Assembly: GCA_947561585.1 (NCBI GenBank)
Contig: CANNZV010001168.1
Span: 62,001 to 126,000, forward strand
Length of the DNA stretch: 64,000 nucleotides
Reading direction: 5' to 3'
Source: Caprella mutica
Taxonomy: Eukaryota; Arthropoda; Malacostraca; Amphipoda; Caprellidae
Translations under genes and position numbers: made by a program
Notes under the pieces: model-generated
What the model was told of the DNA's origin: nothing
What the model saw: the letters and a program-made list of their open reading frames with translations, nothing else
Database searches by the model: none
Shown: positions 34,401 to 46,790 of the stretch, piece by piece
Position numbering within the stretch: position 1 is the stretch's first letter
How the letters are laid out: the number at the start of each line of letters is the position of its first letter

Positions 34401-35669
34401 GAAATTTTATTTCAAAGCACCACATAACACTATTAATTATGCAGACTTTGTACTAATTATTTATCATTTGGCAGAGATATTTTCATGTAAAATAGCCATC
34501 AATCGTTATTAGTAAAACATGCAATTAACGGGAAAACAATATAATCGTGGCAAATGAAGTGCGCAATGTATGTTCAATACTACAACATTAAAGATACATG
34601 ATATATCACAAACCATTGTTTCACTAGTTTCTTGCTTCTAGTCCAATTTATAGCAGGTTAGAATCTTTTGATTAAGTCTCTTAGTTGTCTTAAACTTGTG
34701 GAATGGTTGTTCCAGGTGATATCCTAGAAAACTACTGCTGGAGAGATGACTTGATGAACGCCTGCAGAGTACTCTACGCCTTCACCATTCTGCTAACTTT
34801 TCCCATCGAACTGTTTGTTGCCAGAGATGTCATCGAGAGTACCTTCTTCAGGTAATGGCTTAGTTTTGAAGTCTAATGAGGTTTGTTCACTGAGAGTAAT
34901 GACTGCGTTTTTGACACTTTTTCTTCTCTGCTGACGTTGATACGGTTGATCTTCAGAAGGTGGTACAGTGTCAGGACTTAGATGTCAAAAAACATTAAAG
35001 TTGCATCATTTTAGGTCTAGAATCTGACGTATTATCTAATTTTGTTAGTATTCTATCAGTTGCCATCTATGTATTTGATGCCGTTCTCTCATATGTAAGA
35101 CTGTGTTCTTCACCCTGCAGATCTAATGGTGACAGCTCCTTCATTCGTCACACTATCATCACTGTAGTGCTGTCCATCGCCGTCATGGTGCTGTCGTTTG
35201 CTACCGACTGTCTTGGAGTGGTGCTTGAACTGAATGTGAGTATATTGCGTATGGTACTTGAACTGAATTCGATTGTAATGAGTGTATGATCTTTCAATTT
35301 CTAATCCAAATTATACTGCCGTGTTTTGTTGGAGAATAATTGACTCAGAAGCAAAAATTCGTAAGGTAATTTCCTAACTACTCCTCTCAGTAATATCTAC
35401 TGTATACTTCACAGGGTATTCTGGTGGCTATTCCTCTGGCTTACATTCTACCTGGTATGTGCTACGTCAAAGTACTGCCCGGACCCGTGTTCGACCCTGA
35501 GAAACTGCAGGCTTGGGGCGTCGTGATGTTCGGGGTGATATCTATGTTCGTGGGCTGTGTCACCTTTGTGATGAACATTGTACGTGTGGCAGACTGTTCT
35601 CACGGACAAGAAATGGACTACTGTTTTGTCCAAGGAGATAATGATACAAGAACTGAAGTCCTTTTTTAA
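31420..35669 (+). CDS. SLC38A11: SLC38A11-like amino acid transporter, 9 exons (5' exon missing)
   Basis: Exons: 31420-31570, 32270-32479, 32884-33034, 33340-33441, 33579-33723, 34206-34293, 34716-34851, 35121-35235, 35415-35669. All joints are AG/GT and keep frame, giving 450 residues to TAA. The protein is a multi-pass AAAP/SLC38 transporter. NYVNAIVGSGVIGMPFAL forms TM1. LQFLYPFIALISYNIIVGDT, LPLSLYRNI, MSFAFMCHH, GDILENYC, DCLGVVLELNG and DCSHGQEMDYCF are hallmarks shared with vertebrate SLC38A11 (about 400 aa). It is expected to move neutral amino acids across a membrane; substrate and ion coupling are not known from sequence. The first exon with the start codon is not identified. Exon 2 has a weak donor (GTTCGA). 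Intron 5 holds a minisatellite made from the exon 5 donor region, and intron 1 (31571-32269) holds about 300 bp of unrecognised repeat-like sequence. Confidence 0.88.
33741..34140. repeat. 37-bp intronic minisatellite carrying donor-like sites
   Basis: Eleven tandem units of CACCATTGAGATGTGGAAGA followed by GTGTGAGTACTGAGTTA. The unit is a copy of the last about 18 bases of SLC38A11 exon 5 plus the first about 16 of intron 5 (ACCATTGAGAGGTGGAAGAG then GGTGAGTACTGAGTT). Most units keep GTGAGT; one (about 33943-33950) keeps the exact GAGGGTGAGT donor context. Confidence 0.92.
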
Positions 35670-35831
35670 ATATTTTTCGAATATTTGGAACATCTAAGGT
35701 GAATACTAAAAATTTAGGTCACTTTTCAAATACAGGCAGCCTTCACTTTCATTGCACCCCGCTTTTATAGAATCTGTAATAATTGTGAGACATGACTAGA
35801 AGTTATTATATAATAATTTTCTATGAGTTAG

Positions 35832-35837
35832 AATAAA
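35832..35837 (+). promoter_or_regulatory. Polyadenylation signal of the SLC38A11-like gene
   Basis: AATAAA lies 163 bp after the stop codon, in the sense orientation. Confidence 0.55.
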
Positions 35838-35968
35838 ATATAATGAACCTGTGAACTCGACTTATCGTATTTATTTGGCAAAATCAGCTGAAGAAAACTT
35901 TGTTATGAAAGTTCAAAGTAGTGAATACATTAAGTATTTAAAATTAATAATAACTTTAAGTCGTGTCT

Positions 35969-36022
35969 CACTTTTATTACCATTTGTAATACATCTGAGT
36001 TATGATTTTGGTAATAAAAGTG
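35969..36022. repeat. 14-bp inverted repeat downstream of SLC38A11
   Basis: CACTTTTATTACCA and its exact complement TGGTAATAAAAGTG are separated by 26 bp. This could be a short hairpin or the remnant of a MITE. Confidence 0.6.
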
Positions 36023-36419
36023 GGGCGTACCTTTAAACCCGATGAGCAGTCCTGCCTAAAATTATGTTCCTAAACCTGGTCCACTTCGTTCAATTGATTA
36101 AAATCTAGAAAATTGTCAACCTAATTCCTGACTTAATAGTTATAAGCTTCTTTCTAAAATAATAAATAGTTTCTTCTGTGATTTATAATATTACTAAATT
36201 ATTTAGAATCGAAATGAAATTCTCTGTAAAAAGGTGTTCATTATTCTAGTCATGGAAGATTATTGAATGAAAATGATATTATAATCATCAAATAGTTGAA
36301 TAATTATCACCATATTTTAAGTCCAGTATTTTTTAATGCTAGGGTTTTAAATTTGACTTTCCAGCACCAGTTTAATTATTGAATTTGATATCACGAGTTA
36401 ATATCTTTTTGTGTCTTAA

Positions 36420-36686
36420 GGGCCGAGCACCACTAGGTTTTTTAAGTCTTTCCACCAGACTTTTTGCTAAGCTCCTCCTACTTTTTCAACAATATTTTTG
36501 AATCATAAAAAAACAATTAAATTATTATTTATTTTAGCTGGTATCCATGATACCTGCAGGTGATAGTTTTAAATAATAATTTTATTGTTTTTTATTAAAT
36601 GATTCAAAAATACTGTTGTAAAAGTAGGAGGAGCTTAGCAAAAAATCTGGTGGTAAGTCTTAAACGAACCTACGTGTGTACGGCCC
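36420..36686. mobile_element. Hairpin (foldback) MITE, copy 2
   Basis: 267 bp with the same arms as 8278-8475 (GGGCC at the end, AAGTCTTTCCACCAGAC, AAGCTCCTCCTA). The right end reads CCTACGTGTGTACGGCCC. The centre differs from copy 1 and carries GGTATCCATGATACCTGCAG, matching the centre of 23393-23600. Confidence 0.82.
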
Positions 36687-38122
36687 GTTATGGTTGATAT
36701 ATTTAATTGATATATGCGGTGTTAGTGTTGATAGTTACTCTTTACAAGGTTGTTAGATTTTATAAGTCATTTCTACTTCTTCGGTTTAAGTCTTTATAAC
36801 TTGAAGATTCGAATGAAATGTGCGTTGTTGTAAAATTAATGGAGAGTTTGAATCAATAATTTCAAGTTCCTAAAGAAAAAATCATATAAATGTTGACAAT
36901 GGTAACTTAATTTAACTTTAATATAATTTTTCTAAGTAATTCTTACTCGACATCAATAAAATAGAATATAATCTTATAGAATGTAATTTTAATCAGTTTT
37001 TATACAAATACTAATCTCACTTCAATTAAAACTTAAACACTTCTTATGCAGTCTTTGAAAAGTTTAATCTATCTAAAGATAATTTATTCCGCACGATTTA
37101 AATGTTGGAAAACTGTAATTCAATTTTTGTAATCCACAAGTTCAAATAAATTAGAAACATGATGAATTTTCTGTATACACTTTAAAAAATGCTTGTTGAC
37201 TGTCCCAAAATTTACTAAATGTGAAGCATGCAAGTGGTATATATGTCTGATATTGTTAAAGAACACAGTAAAGAGAATATGCATTTGTAGGGTTTGTATA
37301 TGACTATATGCCATGTGACGTCACATGGTCAACTAGATTTGACTATCTAAATCGGAATAAAATAGTACAATTATTTATATTTCAGCATAAGAAGTTACAT
37401 AAATTCAGTGAAACAAATATAATAAAATTAATTATAGTAAATTGTCGGTTTGACGACTGTGACGTCACACTATCCATACTGTCTATACTCTACCGAAAAA
37501 CTCACAGCATTTTGTTTCCAAGTAGCTAATTAATTTTAGTCTTTATAAATTGTAACTAACATGGAAACTTACTGCTGTAAGTTTATCGTTCATTTCTCTA
37601 CATTCTGGCTAATCACGTTCGTATCCAAAGAAATCTATTGCAATAATCGTTTGTATCTCCTTATACACTTCCATAGAATCGATCGCATACCTTTTAGAAT
37701 ACACTAGTGTTGTCTAGATCTCACTTTCATGTTATAATATTAATATTATAAAGGTTGTTTGTTATTAAAGTGTGGGCTTCCAATGTTCATTGATTGTTGT
37801 TGTTGTTAATAAATGTAATCATAAGTTCATCAGGATTTTTTTCTCCTAAACCCTGTACTTGGTCACTTCGGCTAAAGGCTGTACTTACCATCAATTAAAA
37901 GGGTAGTTAGGAAAATGCTATTATACAAATATTAGGTATAGCGATAAGGACGTTTTTCCAAAATGAAGAAACTTTCTATCATTCTGGTATGACAGATTTA
38001 TAGTTTTGACTGGATAATTTGAGTTTTGCACACTTTAAACTTTACTAACTTCCTTAATATATGAACGATTTTTAAAACAATCTCAAAAATTAATAATTTT
38101 TATTTAGATATAGATTTTACGG
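36687..38122. other. Intergenic, nothing recognised
   Basis: AT-rich. An AATATTAATATT palindrome lies near 37735. No exon is supported. Confidence 0.4.
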
Positions 38123-39025
38123 TGACCGGTATATTCCACCCCGGTAAATTCCACCCCACTTTACGGCTTAGTTTTGTTTAATTATTAATATTAGTCATTT
38201 ATTAATATTATATGTAATACTAGGTAACATGCATTTTCACTGTATCAAATTGAACCTTTTACTGGCTAATCACAAGCTTTAAATTTTTCACAACACATGT
38301 GACAAAACAGCAGAAAGAAAGGTTGTGTGAACGCATTTATCAGTTGAGGTATTTAAATTTTCAATCTCAAGCTGATTATCTTCCCTATCGCCAACACAAC
38401 AGCGATATTAATTGTAATATTATGTCATATAGTATTTATTATTATATTTATTTCATTTTGTAATTGAAAAAGTTGTAAAAAGTAAAATTGTTTTACTAAT
38501 TTGTGAGGCTTTTTTACATGTTTCTTTTTAACCAGGAAGTTTTTGATGATGAGGTGGAATTATTGCTCAGGGTTTTAAGACTGGGAGTGCCTTTTTTACA
38601 CTGAGGGATTTTGATACGGAGAATTTTGTCTTAAAATCCAAAACAGCAACTTATAAGCAAAGAGCGAAAACATTGAGTGGGTTGTCTCTGCCAGTCGACC
38701 CTTTCCACACCTCATTCAACCATTGTTGTAAGAGCACATGTGCAGTTTCATATTGAAAAGGAATTGATATTAACTTGCTCAAAACGTAAACTTTGAAATA
38801 AACTACAATATTAAGAACATTTGTATTTTAATTAGGATAAAATTCTAATTGAATTGAATTACTTTTAAAGATTGTCTAAATGTTTCAGGATATCGTCTGA
38901 ATTATTTTTTCATCGGTACGAATCATTTAACAAATGGCCATCTAAAAATAAAATCTTTGAGTTTTTATTGTCACCCAAATGAGCATTGTTACAGGGGTGG
39001 AATTTATCGGGGAATTTCAGTTTGG
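38123..39025. mobile_element. Candidate element with AAATTCCACCCC ends
   Basis: The left has ATTCCACCCC and CCGGTAAATTCCACCCC. The right GGGGTGGAATTTATCGGGG is the inverted counterpart over about 18 bp. The interior is AT-rich without a recognised frame. Confidence 0.5.
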
Positions 39026-39051
39026 CTGCTCATTTTTTTGAATGACTAAAT

Positions 39052-39770
39052 TTACGGGTCTGGAAAGAATGAAATTATCTTGTCACATATCCAAGGTTTC
39101 TTTTTCAAATGCTTGACGGATTCTGTTCTTCGCACTTCATTGATATCCCAGGGTTGAGTTTGATAAACCTTACTCTTGATGAATCCCCATATAAATAAAT
39201 CACAAGGTTTAAGATCAGGTGCTCTTGATAGCACCTAATGAATCCCCATATAAATAAATCACAAGGTTTAAGATCAGGTGCTCTTGATGGCACCTAATGA
39301 ATCCCCATATAAATAAATCACAAGGTTTAAGATCAGGTGATCTTGATAGCACCTAATGAATCCCCATATAAATAAATCACAAGGTTTAAGATCAGGTGCT
39401 CTTGATGGCACCTAATGAATCCCCATATAAATAAATCACAAGGTTTAAGATCAGGTGCTCTTGATAGCACCTAATGAATCCCCATATAAATAAATCACAA
39501 GGTTTAAGATCAGGTGCTCTTGATAGCACCTAATGAATCCCCATATAAATAAATCACAAGGTTTAAGATCAGGTGCTCTTGATGGCACCTAATGAATCCC
39601 CATATAAATAAATCACAAGGTTTAAGATCAGGTGATCTTGATAGCACCTCATGTCGCCGTCTGAACCTCTGCTAATTAACCTGTTTGTAAGAACTATTCA
39701 TTTAGCCACCGTCTGACAGTTCTTGACCAAAGAGGTGGGGCTCCATCTTGCATTAAGTTTTTTTTTCTGA
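39052..39770 (-). pseudogene. Mariner-type transposase remnant with internal amplification
   Basis: On the minus strand, 39690-39760 reads QDGAPPLWSRTVRRWLNE followed by a stop, the second-aspartate region of mariner-type transposases. 39052-39234 reads RAPDLKPCDLFIWGF, then IKSKVYQTQP, the third catalytic block. Between them the third-block DNA is amplified as a 59-bp tandem repeat. Stops and frameshifts show it is dead. Another copy of the same family lies at 50405-50645. Confidence 0.75.
39180..39650. repeat. 59-bp minisatellite derived from transposase DNA
   Basis: Eight units of CCTAATGAATCCCCATATAA..., each encoding, on the minus strand, the PDLKPCDLFIWG stretch of the mariner-type transposase. 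Units alternate between GCTCTTGATAGCA, GCTCTTGATGGCA and GATCTTGATAGCA. Confidence 0.93.
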
Positions 39771-41372
39771 ATTTGGTAAAATCGAAAAAAGCAGGACCTT
39801 TTCGACAATATACAATAAGTAAATGTTGATTTGTTATCTAGCTTGAAATGAAACGATTGGATTGAAAAATCGAAGAACAAACGTTTCGAGATCTATAAAT
39901 TATTCTTCAAACTAATAAAATCATTCTATTTGATAAATGATTATTTCATTTGTAACAATAAGTATGTGTCAAGTCGGTATGAATTTGATTGACATATAAA
40001 TTGGTGGACTATGAATCCTGAATAAATCCCAGCAAACATGTCCGAATCTATTTGATATCGGGTTGTGTCTAATTCGTTGCGCTGGTAGCGTATGCCGGTA
40101 ATAGATATGAAATACACTTAAATTAGATATCTAACTGAATGTACCTAAATTATTTGACTGTTTAGAAATCTAATTTGTTTCTACAATTGGTATCCAAAAA
40201 TCTTCACTCTAGTCCGCATCGTTTATTTTCTAATCAGAAATAGTTTATTGCATATCGAAACAACACTAATAAATAGATATCTATTGTATTATTGTATTTC
40301 GTTTTTGAATAGATATTCGTATAATTTATGATCAATTCCGAAATCTACCTAAATGAATCGAAACAACATCAGTAATTAGATATATATTATATTACGGAAT
40401 TCCGTTTTAGAATAGATTCCTAAAATTTCATTCCATTTAAGATCAGAATATAGTGTTGCATCGCCAACCGAAAATGTATTTAAAAGATCAGATTTTTCTT
40501 TATCGTTACTACTTAGAAACAATAAGTGAAATATCATTTAGAAAGAGTACTGTATACTGTATATCCCAATAATACCAATTATCGGTATCAGTTAATAATT
40601 ATTTTTAATTTAGATGTATGTTTATTTGATATCGATATGGTGTCTATTGCATTACTATAAAACGCTTTCGTTAATATCTCTTTTTTATTTATTTGACTGT
40701 TGCATCTGTAATCTAAATGTGTATCTAATCGATGCAATGTCTCTTTTTGGTTACTATTTTAGAAATGAAAAATGAAGATTCTATGCGTCATTTAGAAAGA
40801 GTATTGATACAGTATAATGGTATCAACAATCCATCGATGGTGTATCTTACTGTAATATAATATCTTTTGTTTATATCACAAAGAGCGCTTTTTCTAAAAA
40901 AAAAAAATTTCTTTTCTTTAATAACTATTATTAAGAAGAAAAACGTATATTATATTACATAACTAATTGTACTCATACCATTGAAAATACTTTTAACAAA
41001 TATTCGATTTTACTTCAAAAAATATCATTACTTAATCAATTATTCTTTGTAAAGTTATATAAACCAGCTAAAGCCTTATAGGGGCTCTTTTTAACGAGTG
41101 TTGTGAATCTTTTTCTAGTATAATATCTGTACCGTTACCATATTCCGTTGTTTAGAATATATCACCGTTTATCAATGGCGGAATTATTTGAAATAAAGTG
41201 AAAAATTAAAAGTACCTAGATTATATAAGTTATATATACCTATTCCTACTTGCTGAATGATTTATATTCACAGTATTTTACTCAAATGTTAAATTCATAA
41301 ATTGGAAGCACAATTTTGGCTTTAGAGTGTGAAAATTTCCAAGATTCATCTCTACTTCGACTTCTTCCAACA
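39771..41372. other. Intergenic with a diverged 105-bp duplication
   Basis: Bases 40236-40340 and 40341-40445 look like two diverged copies of one unit (CGAAACAACA..., AGATAT.TATTGTATTA, TTTTxGAATAGAT). No exon was identified. Confidence 0.4.
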
Positions 41373-41807
41373 GTATCTAAAAGCTGAGCGGCGCGCGGCA
41401 CTACAAAACGGCGCACCACATTACTTTCTATTAATGATCTCAAAGTAAATAACTGCCCAGTGCCCCCGATACATCTACCTAACGGCTAACTAATAAGTTT
41501 TTATTTACACCTCAGACTGAAAGTTTACAATAGTTACCCCATAAAATTTTAATTACAGTTTTCTATGATGAATTTTATTTTCTATTCCAAATTTAATATC
41601 TCTATCAAATAATTAAACTGTGTAGTATAATATCAATTTATTGGATTTAGGTACAGACCATACAGTCAGGTGTCAGTCATAAATCTGATAAAAAACAATT
41701 ACCTTTAAACGGTAAACCTATCAAATTCACTCCATTTATCATTAATCTGTATTCAAAATACCTATCTAATAGAATGTACAGTGGTGCGCCGCTCATCTTT
41801 TAGATAC
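41373..41807. mobile_element. MITE with GTATCTAAAAG ends
   Basis: The 435-bp element starts GTATCTAAAAGCTGAGCGGC and ends GCCGCTCATCTTTTAGATAC. These ends are inverted over about 32 bp with few mismatches. The interior is AT-rich and non-coding. Confidence 0.85.
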
Positions 41808-42759
41808 GTATCGACTTCTTGGTCCTTGCGACCTTGCCTTGAATTCTTGGAAGTTGGAAGACTGGAAGTTACTTGAAAATTGTCACATTCAAACATTGGC
41901 TTAGTTTGGACCTTTGGCTACTGGCTCTTTACTTTTTTATGCATTTCCTGTGATGTTAGTTGTGATGACTGGTGTCGCTACCATATTTTAAAGTGTGGTC
42001 TCTGGAGTGTGACAGGAAAGTCGCCAGTTTAGTAAGAAAATGTTGAAATTTTAGTTAAATGTATTACACACTCGTTATATGTTTAATATTAACTTCCTGT
42101 TAGACTAGCTCAGCTATATTAAATTACCTATTGTTTAAATAACCATGTATTACTTTTATGAGAAACGGACTTAAGGTCTAAAGTCTATTACATTTCCGGC
42201 GAGTGTTAAATAACACTGCATGTAGATCATTAAGGTAGTCTGTCTTTTACATTACTCAGAGAGAGATGTGATTCCCTCATCTCTCTAAAAGTCTAAATAG
42301 ACTTCTAATTGTATAACATATTTACTCTTTAAAATAAACTCTATGTCTTAACGTTGTTAACCCACTGTAATTTAACCTATTTCTAACAGGTTATGGGCCC
42401 AGGGAACGATAAGAGTTTATAAATCAAATTATGTTTAAACAAATTAGAAGCTATAACAGTAATAAATAAAAACTAAGTGCAGTGAAAAAAAGTGTTAAAC
42501 TATATGAAACATATACGCTCGAACGCTTGTGTAAGCATATCGTGTTAACACGCTAATGAGGTCAATTATATTGATTACTCTAGCGAAAAATGTACTTGTT
42601 TTTATAATATAATTATTTAGTATTTGTGCGGAAGAGGTGTCAAGAGAGGTCACAAATTACCTTTAAATCTGTGACCTTATCCTTTGGTAAACAGTCTTTC
42701 AACAAAAGGTTCTTGCGAACTAAGACTTGTGTTGCTGTTCCAATTGAAGAAATTTTTTT
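41808..42759. other. Intergenic with a family C MITE trace
   Basis: 41965-42050 contains TTTTAAAGTGTGG, ACAGGAAAGTCGCCAGTTTA and GTAAGAAAATG, like the left end of family C elements at 59684 and 62465. No gene was recognised. Confidence 0.5.
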
Positions 42760-43385
42760 AGAAATTATCCAGATATTTTTTCAGAACTTATCCAAAGATA
42801 TTTTTTAGAAATTATCCAAAGATATTTTTTAGAAATTATCCAAAGATAATTTTTAGAAATTATCTTACAATGTTTTTTTTTTATAAATAATATGATGTTT
42901 TTATAAATAGTATGAAGATGTTTTATAGAAATGATCTAAAGATATTTTTAGGAATGATCTAAAGATATTTTTTTTTAATAATATAAAGTTTTTTTTAAAT
43001 GATGTAAAGATGTTTTTTTAGAAATAATGTGAAGATGCTCTTTAGGGAATGATCTAAAGATATTTTTTAGGATGATCTAAAGATAATTTTTAGAATGATC
43101 TAAAGATATTTTTTAGAATGATCTAAAGATATTTTTTAGAATGATCTAAAGATATTTTTTAGAATGATCTAAAGATATTTTTTAGAAATTATCCAAAGAT
43201 GTTTTTTTAGAAATTATCCAAAGATGTTTTTTAGAAAATATCCAAAGATGTTATTTTAGAAATTATCCAAAGATGTTATTTTAGAAATTATCCAGATATT
43301 TTTTTAGAAATTTTCCAGATATTTTTTTAGAAATTATCCAGATATTTTTTTTAGAAATTATCCAAAGATATTTTTTAGAAATATA
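42760..43385. repeat. 24-bp minisatellite, left segment
   Basis: Units of AGAAATTATCCAAAGATATT plus TTTT and degenerate relatives (AATGATCTAAAGAT). The array resumes at 47232, after the retroelement, and again at 48588. Confidence 0.9.
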
Positions 43386-44372
43386 TTTATTAGGGTTTCG
43401 GCTACCACTAAACCCGAACTGAAACTTCTTTTTAGCTACGATATAACTTCCTGTTTCGTTATTCTTAACGAAACCATAAATGACTTTTATAGTATTTGCC
43501 TCAACTACTTGGCTACTTATATGAACATTACCATTCTTCTTGCGTATTATATTTTTCTTCTAGGCTTTGTTTTCATCTCGGACTTCATAACCTCTGCTTG
43601 CCCTTTCTGTTTTAATTGAGATTTAACCCTTTCCTTCGCAATGCTACTGTTGCTGTCTGTTCGTTCGTTTATTTTTCTAATTAAAGTTCTCCTCTTTGAC
43701 CTATTATAAATGAGAACTAACTCTGCTATTAACCAATCCGTGCTTAATAGATCTTTAGTAGCTATTTTACGTTTTTCCATAAACGGAATTTTTCCTTCAC
43801 CTAACTTCAAAATATTTTTATCAAAATTAATTTGGGCATTCATTAACGCGTCCCTTCCTAATATCATATCGTATGGGAAGCTAGCGTTGTCGATTAGTAA
43901 AGCGTTTACTCGTATTTTATTTGAATGGATGACAATACTAAATTTATTTCACCTTTTACTTCAGAACGACCGTTTATGCCTTTAATAGTGACGTCCGATT
44001 TCATAATTTCTTCGTTACTCGCAATGTATTTAAAGTTAAGACTGTTTAATATCGTTCGCTCACTACCTGAATCTATTAAAGCTTCCCAATCAAATTCTTA
44101 ACTATGTAAAATTATCGTTGGTTTAGAAGTCCCTTTTATCGTATAATGACAGTCCATCAATCCGCTTAATTCATCTTTATTTTTACGAACTGAGCTGTAA
44201 TATACGTCTCGCTTGGTTTTTCCTCCTCATCTCTTAAATTTACTTCTTTTAGTAAATCGAACTTATTTTTACATTCGCATTGATTTCTTGCATTGAGTGA
44301 CGAAATAAGTTCACCATTGAATTTAACGTACACAGGATCTAGTTTATTCATGTTTAATTCACATGTGTGCAC
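43386..44372 (-). pseudogene. Ty3-like protease / start of pol, broken
   Basis: On the minus strand downstream of gag, one frame carries WEALIDSGSERTIL (about 44085-44045), the active-site DSG of a retropepsin. Another carries MILGRDAL (about 43867), the conserved ILGRD of the protease C-terminus. A stop codon just before the DSG block and a frameshift near 43915 separate the pieces. Coding-like sequence continues to about 43390 and then ends abruptly at the 24-bp array, so reverse transcriptase, RNase H and integrase are missing. Confidence 0.75.
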
Positions 44373-44479
44373 GGAGTTACCAAAAGCTATCGCATTTGTC
44401 TTTGCTAAATGTTTAATTAAATTAATCCTACCAAGTTGTTTACTAACTTTATTCGTTGTATTTATTTCAGTGTTCTTAT

Positions 44480-45556
44480 TTACATTTTTCTGCGAAAATC
44501 CTTGAATTGACCTTGATTAAAAGGTTGTTGAGTACGGCAATCTCTTCCTAAATGTCCTAGATTGTTACACCTGTAACACTTAATTGTATCACTATTCTGC
44601 TGTGGTGTGTGGGTATGTGTGTTTGTCACATTTGTTCTTCCTTGATGGTTGTGTCTGTATCTACTTCTTTGTGCACATCTACCGGGTGTACCTCTGTGTC
44701 TTGCATCATTTGCGTAATATGCTTCTGTTCCTTCCTGCATATCATCGTGATAATTACCCTGATTTTCACCTACAATTTGATCAGAATTTTCTATCACAAA
44801 AGCTTCTGTGTCATTGAAATTTTTTTTCGGGATTAGGATTTTTTTGTCATGAGGCAAAGATCTTATTTTCTTTGTTGTAGCGGACAGTAAATTAGCTGTT
44901 GTTTTAAACGGTCCTTCAATAACTCCCTTGACAATATTGGGGTTGATCTGTGGTCCCAATATTGTTAAATACATTGCTGTATTCATTAGCTCTTTAGCGT
45001 GCTTCTTCAATCTGTCGTTGAAAGCCTGATTACTTTCAGTTGTCGTTCTTGTAGGAAATTGCGCATTCATTGTGGCGTCATTCAATATATGATCTGTGAC
45101 CTCTCCTATTTTTTCCAATGTACTTAATATATCACTGGCAGCTGTAGTTTCATCTTTCAATTTATCAGTGTATAATTCGTGACATACACTGTAGATGTCC
45201 TTGCTGTCTTTCTGCACATATATATCTTCTAATAGCGTGCATATTTCTTCGTAGGTGCTATCTTTAAATGTTTTTCCGTTAACAACGTTATTAACAGTAA
45301 TTTGAAAATCTCCCAGCTTGCAATCAGCGCTTCTGAGAAGGATTTTTTTCTTTTCAGCATCTTCCTTGTCCCCTAAACTGGATATATGGTTATTTAATAG
45401 ACTCAAATTCTGCTTAAATGTGTTTTTTTCCTCGAAAGTTGGATCTTCTGGCCTTCTTCTTCCTCTGAATATCGGCAATGAATCAGAATTTATGATTGTT
45501 GTACTTCTGCTTTTAATTATTTCTTGCAGTTGAGCTTGTGTCAATTCAACCGACAT
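44480..45556 (-). CDS. Ty3-like retrotransposon Gag
   Basis: A 358-codon open frame. Residues about 30-250 are helical and gag-like (LLEDIYVQKDSKD, FNDRLKKHAKELMN). A CCHC zinc knuckle, CYRCNNLGHLGRDC, lies near residue 327 and is followed by a basic Gln-rich tail. This is the structural protein that packages the element RNA. The next downstream frame on the same strand is a broken DSG protease. The gag itself has no stops, although its element is truncated. Confidence 0.85.
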   Translation of the reverse strand: MSVELTQAQLQEIIKSRSTTIINSDSLPIFRGRRRPEDPTFEEKNTFKQNLSLLNNHISSLGDKEDAEKKKILLRSADCKLGDFQITVNNVVNGKTFKDSTYEEICTLLEDIYVQKDSKDIYSVCHELYTDKLKDETTAASDILSTLEKIGEVTDHILNDATMNAQFPTRTTTESNQAFNDRLKKHAKELMNTAMYLTILGPQINPNIVKGVIEGPFKTTANLLSATTKKIRSLPHDKKILIPKKNFNDTEAFVIENSDQIVGENQGNYHDDMQEGTEAYYANDARHRGTPGRCAQRSRYRHNHQGRTNVTNTHTHTPQQNSDTIKCYRCNNLGHLGRDCRTQQPFNQGQFKDFRRKM

Positions 45557-46775
45557 TGTCCCTGAAGTTTTTGTATTTGTATTTGTATCTATCCTATTTA
45601 AATTTTGTTGCTGTGTAATTGACTTTTTTGGAGGTGTAATGTTTTGTTTACTCTTCTTAATTCGTGGTTTTGTCTTTCTACCAGACCTTAAGTCAACTGA
45701 GTTTGGATAAACTACTTCGTCTTGCAGGTGTTCTCATTCCTAATTAAATGTTAGTGTGTATTTAAACAAGTGTGCGGGTAAAAACTAATTATGAAAGTAA
45801 AAAAATATAAAAATAAATCATGCAAAAATAGAGCAAAATTTGTTAAATCAATAAAATTATAAAATTAAATATTAATACCTGTCAATAATAATCAACAATC
45901 AATAATATTATAAAGCTGAAATAAATGTATGAACAATATACATCCTATAATTATAATTGCTGCAATAAAGATTAATTAATTTCTTCTAACTAAACTTTTA
46001 ATTATTGCTAATGTAATAAACACAGAACACTTGATTAAGCGAGACTGCTTCTTTCACCACTGAACTAAGTTCTCAGAGAACCTTCTGTGACCATTTCACA
46101 AATGAAACTGACTGAAATTACAAGGATGATGCAACGCTTTTTAATCGTTAAATTATACTCAACTTCGTTGGTTCCATCACTCAACTTCCATGTACAGTGG
46201 GTCCCTCTTTTCAGGTGTTGACGGCGACTTTTGCACTGATCTTAACTGTGTCACCTCGTGTACACTGAATGAAGCAGTTTGAATAAATACTATTCAGATG
46301 TAGTGTTTAAACAAATTAGACTCAATTTCCGGTTGATTTACGGCTTTTTTGCATGTTGTTTATTGATTAATTGAATGTTTTTCACCATTCGCCAACGTGC
46401 AACGCTGTACCCTTCAGTTTCACTTCCTCCCTCCGTATATCCTCCGTAGACTTTTCCGAATTGGTTAGTCTCACTGATTGTCTCTGCTCGCATTCAAATT
46501 TCAAATTAGGCCATCTTTACTCTCCTTATCCTTCCGATAATTTTCGAGATGCCATTTGCTTGATCTTGAGTTGAAAAATCTTTATATTTTATCACAAAAA
46601 CTGAACACCTTAATTGAATCGTACCGTCATATAGGGTCGCAAAACCCGGTCTTGCTGTAATCAAATACTCTCCAATCAGATGGTTAACTTAGTTTTTGGT
46701 AAACTACAAAGCTCTCAAACTTTTACTTTAGTAATTGAACTTCCGTTCATTAAATTCGAATTACTTAATCACTTA
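45557..46775 (-). other. Leader of the Ty3-like element
   Basis: About 1.2 kb between the primer-binding site and gag. No frame is convincingly coding. It is unusually long for a leader and may hold diverged sequence. Confidence 0.5.
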
Positions 46776-46790
46776 CCATACTGCCACCAA
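46776..46790 (-). other. Candidate primer-binding site
   Basis: Immediately inside the inferred LTR end the minus strand reads TTGGTGGCAGTATGG, in the position of a tRNA primer-binding site. The tRNA was not identified. Confidence 0.45.

Noticed and set aside
38123..39025. Possible helitron or autonomous transposon
   Set aside because: Only short inverted ends are visible; no transposase or helicase frame was seen.
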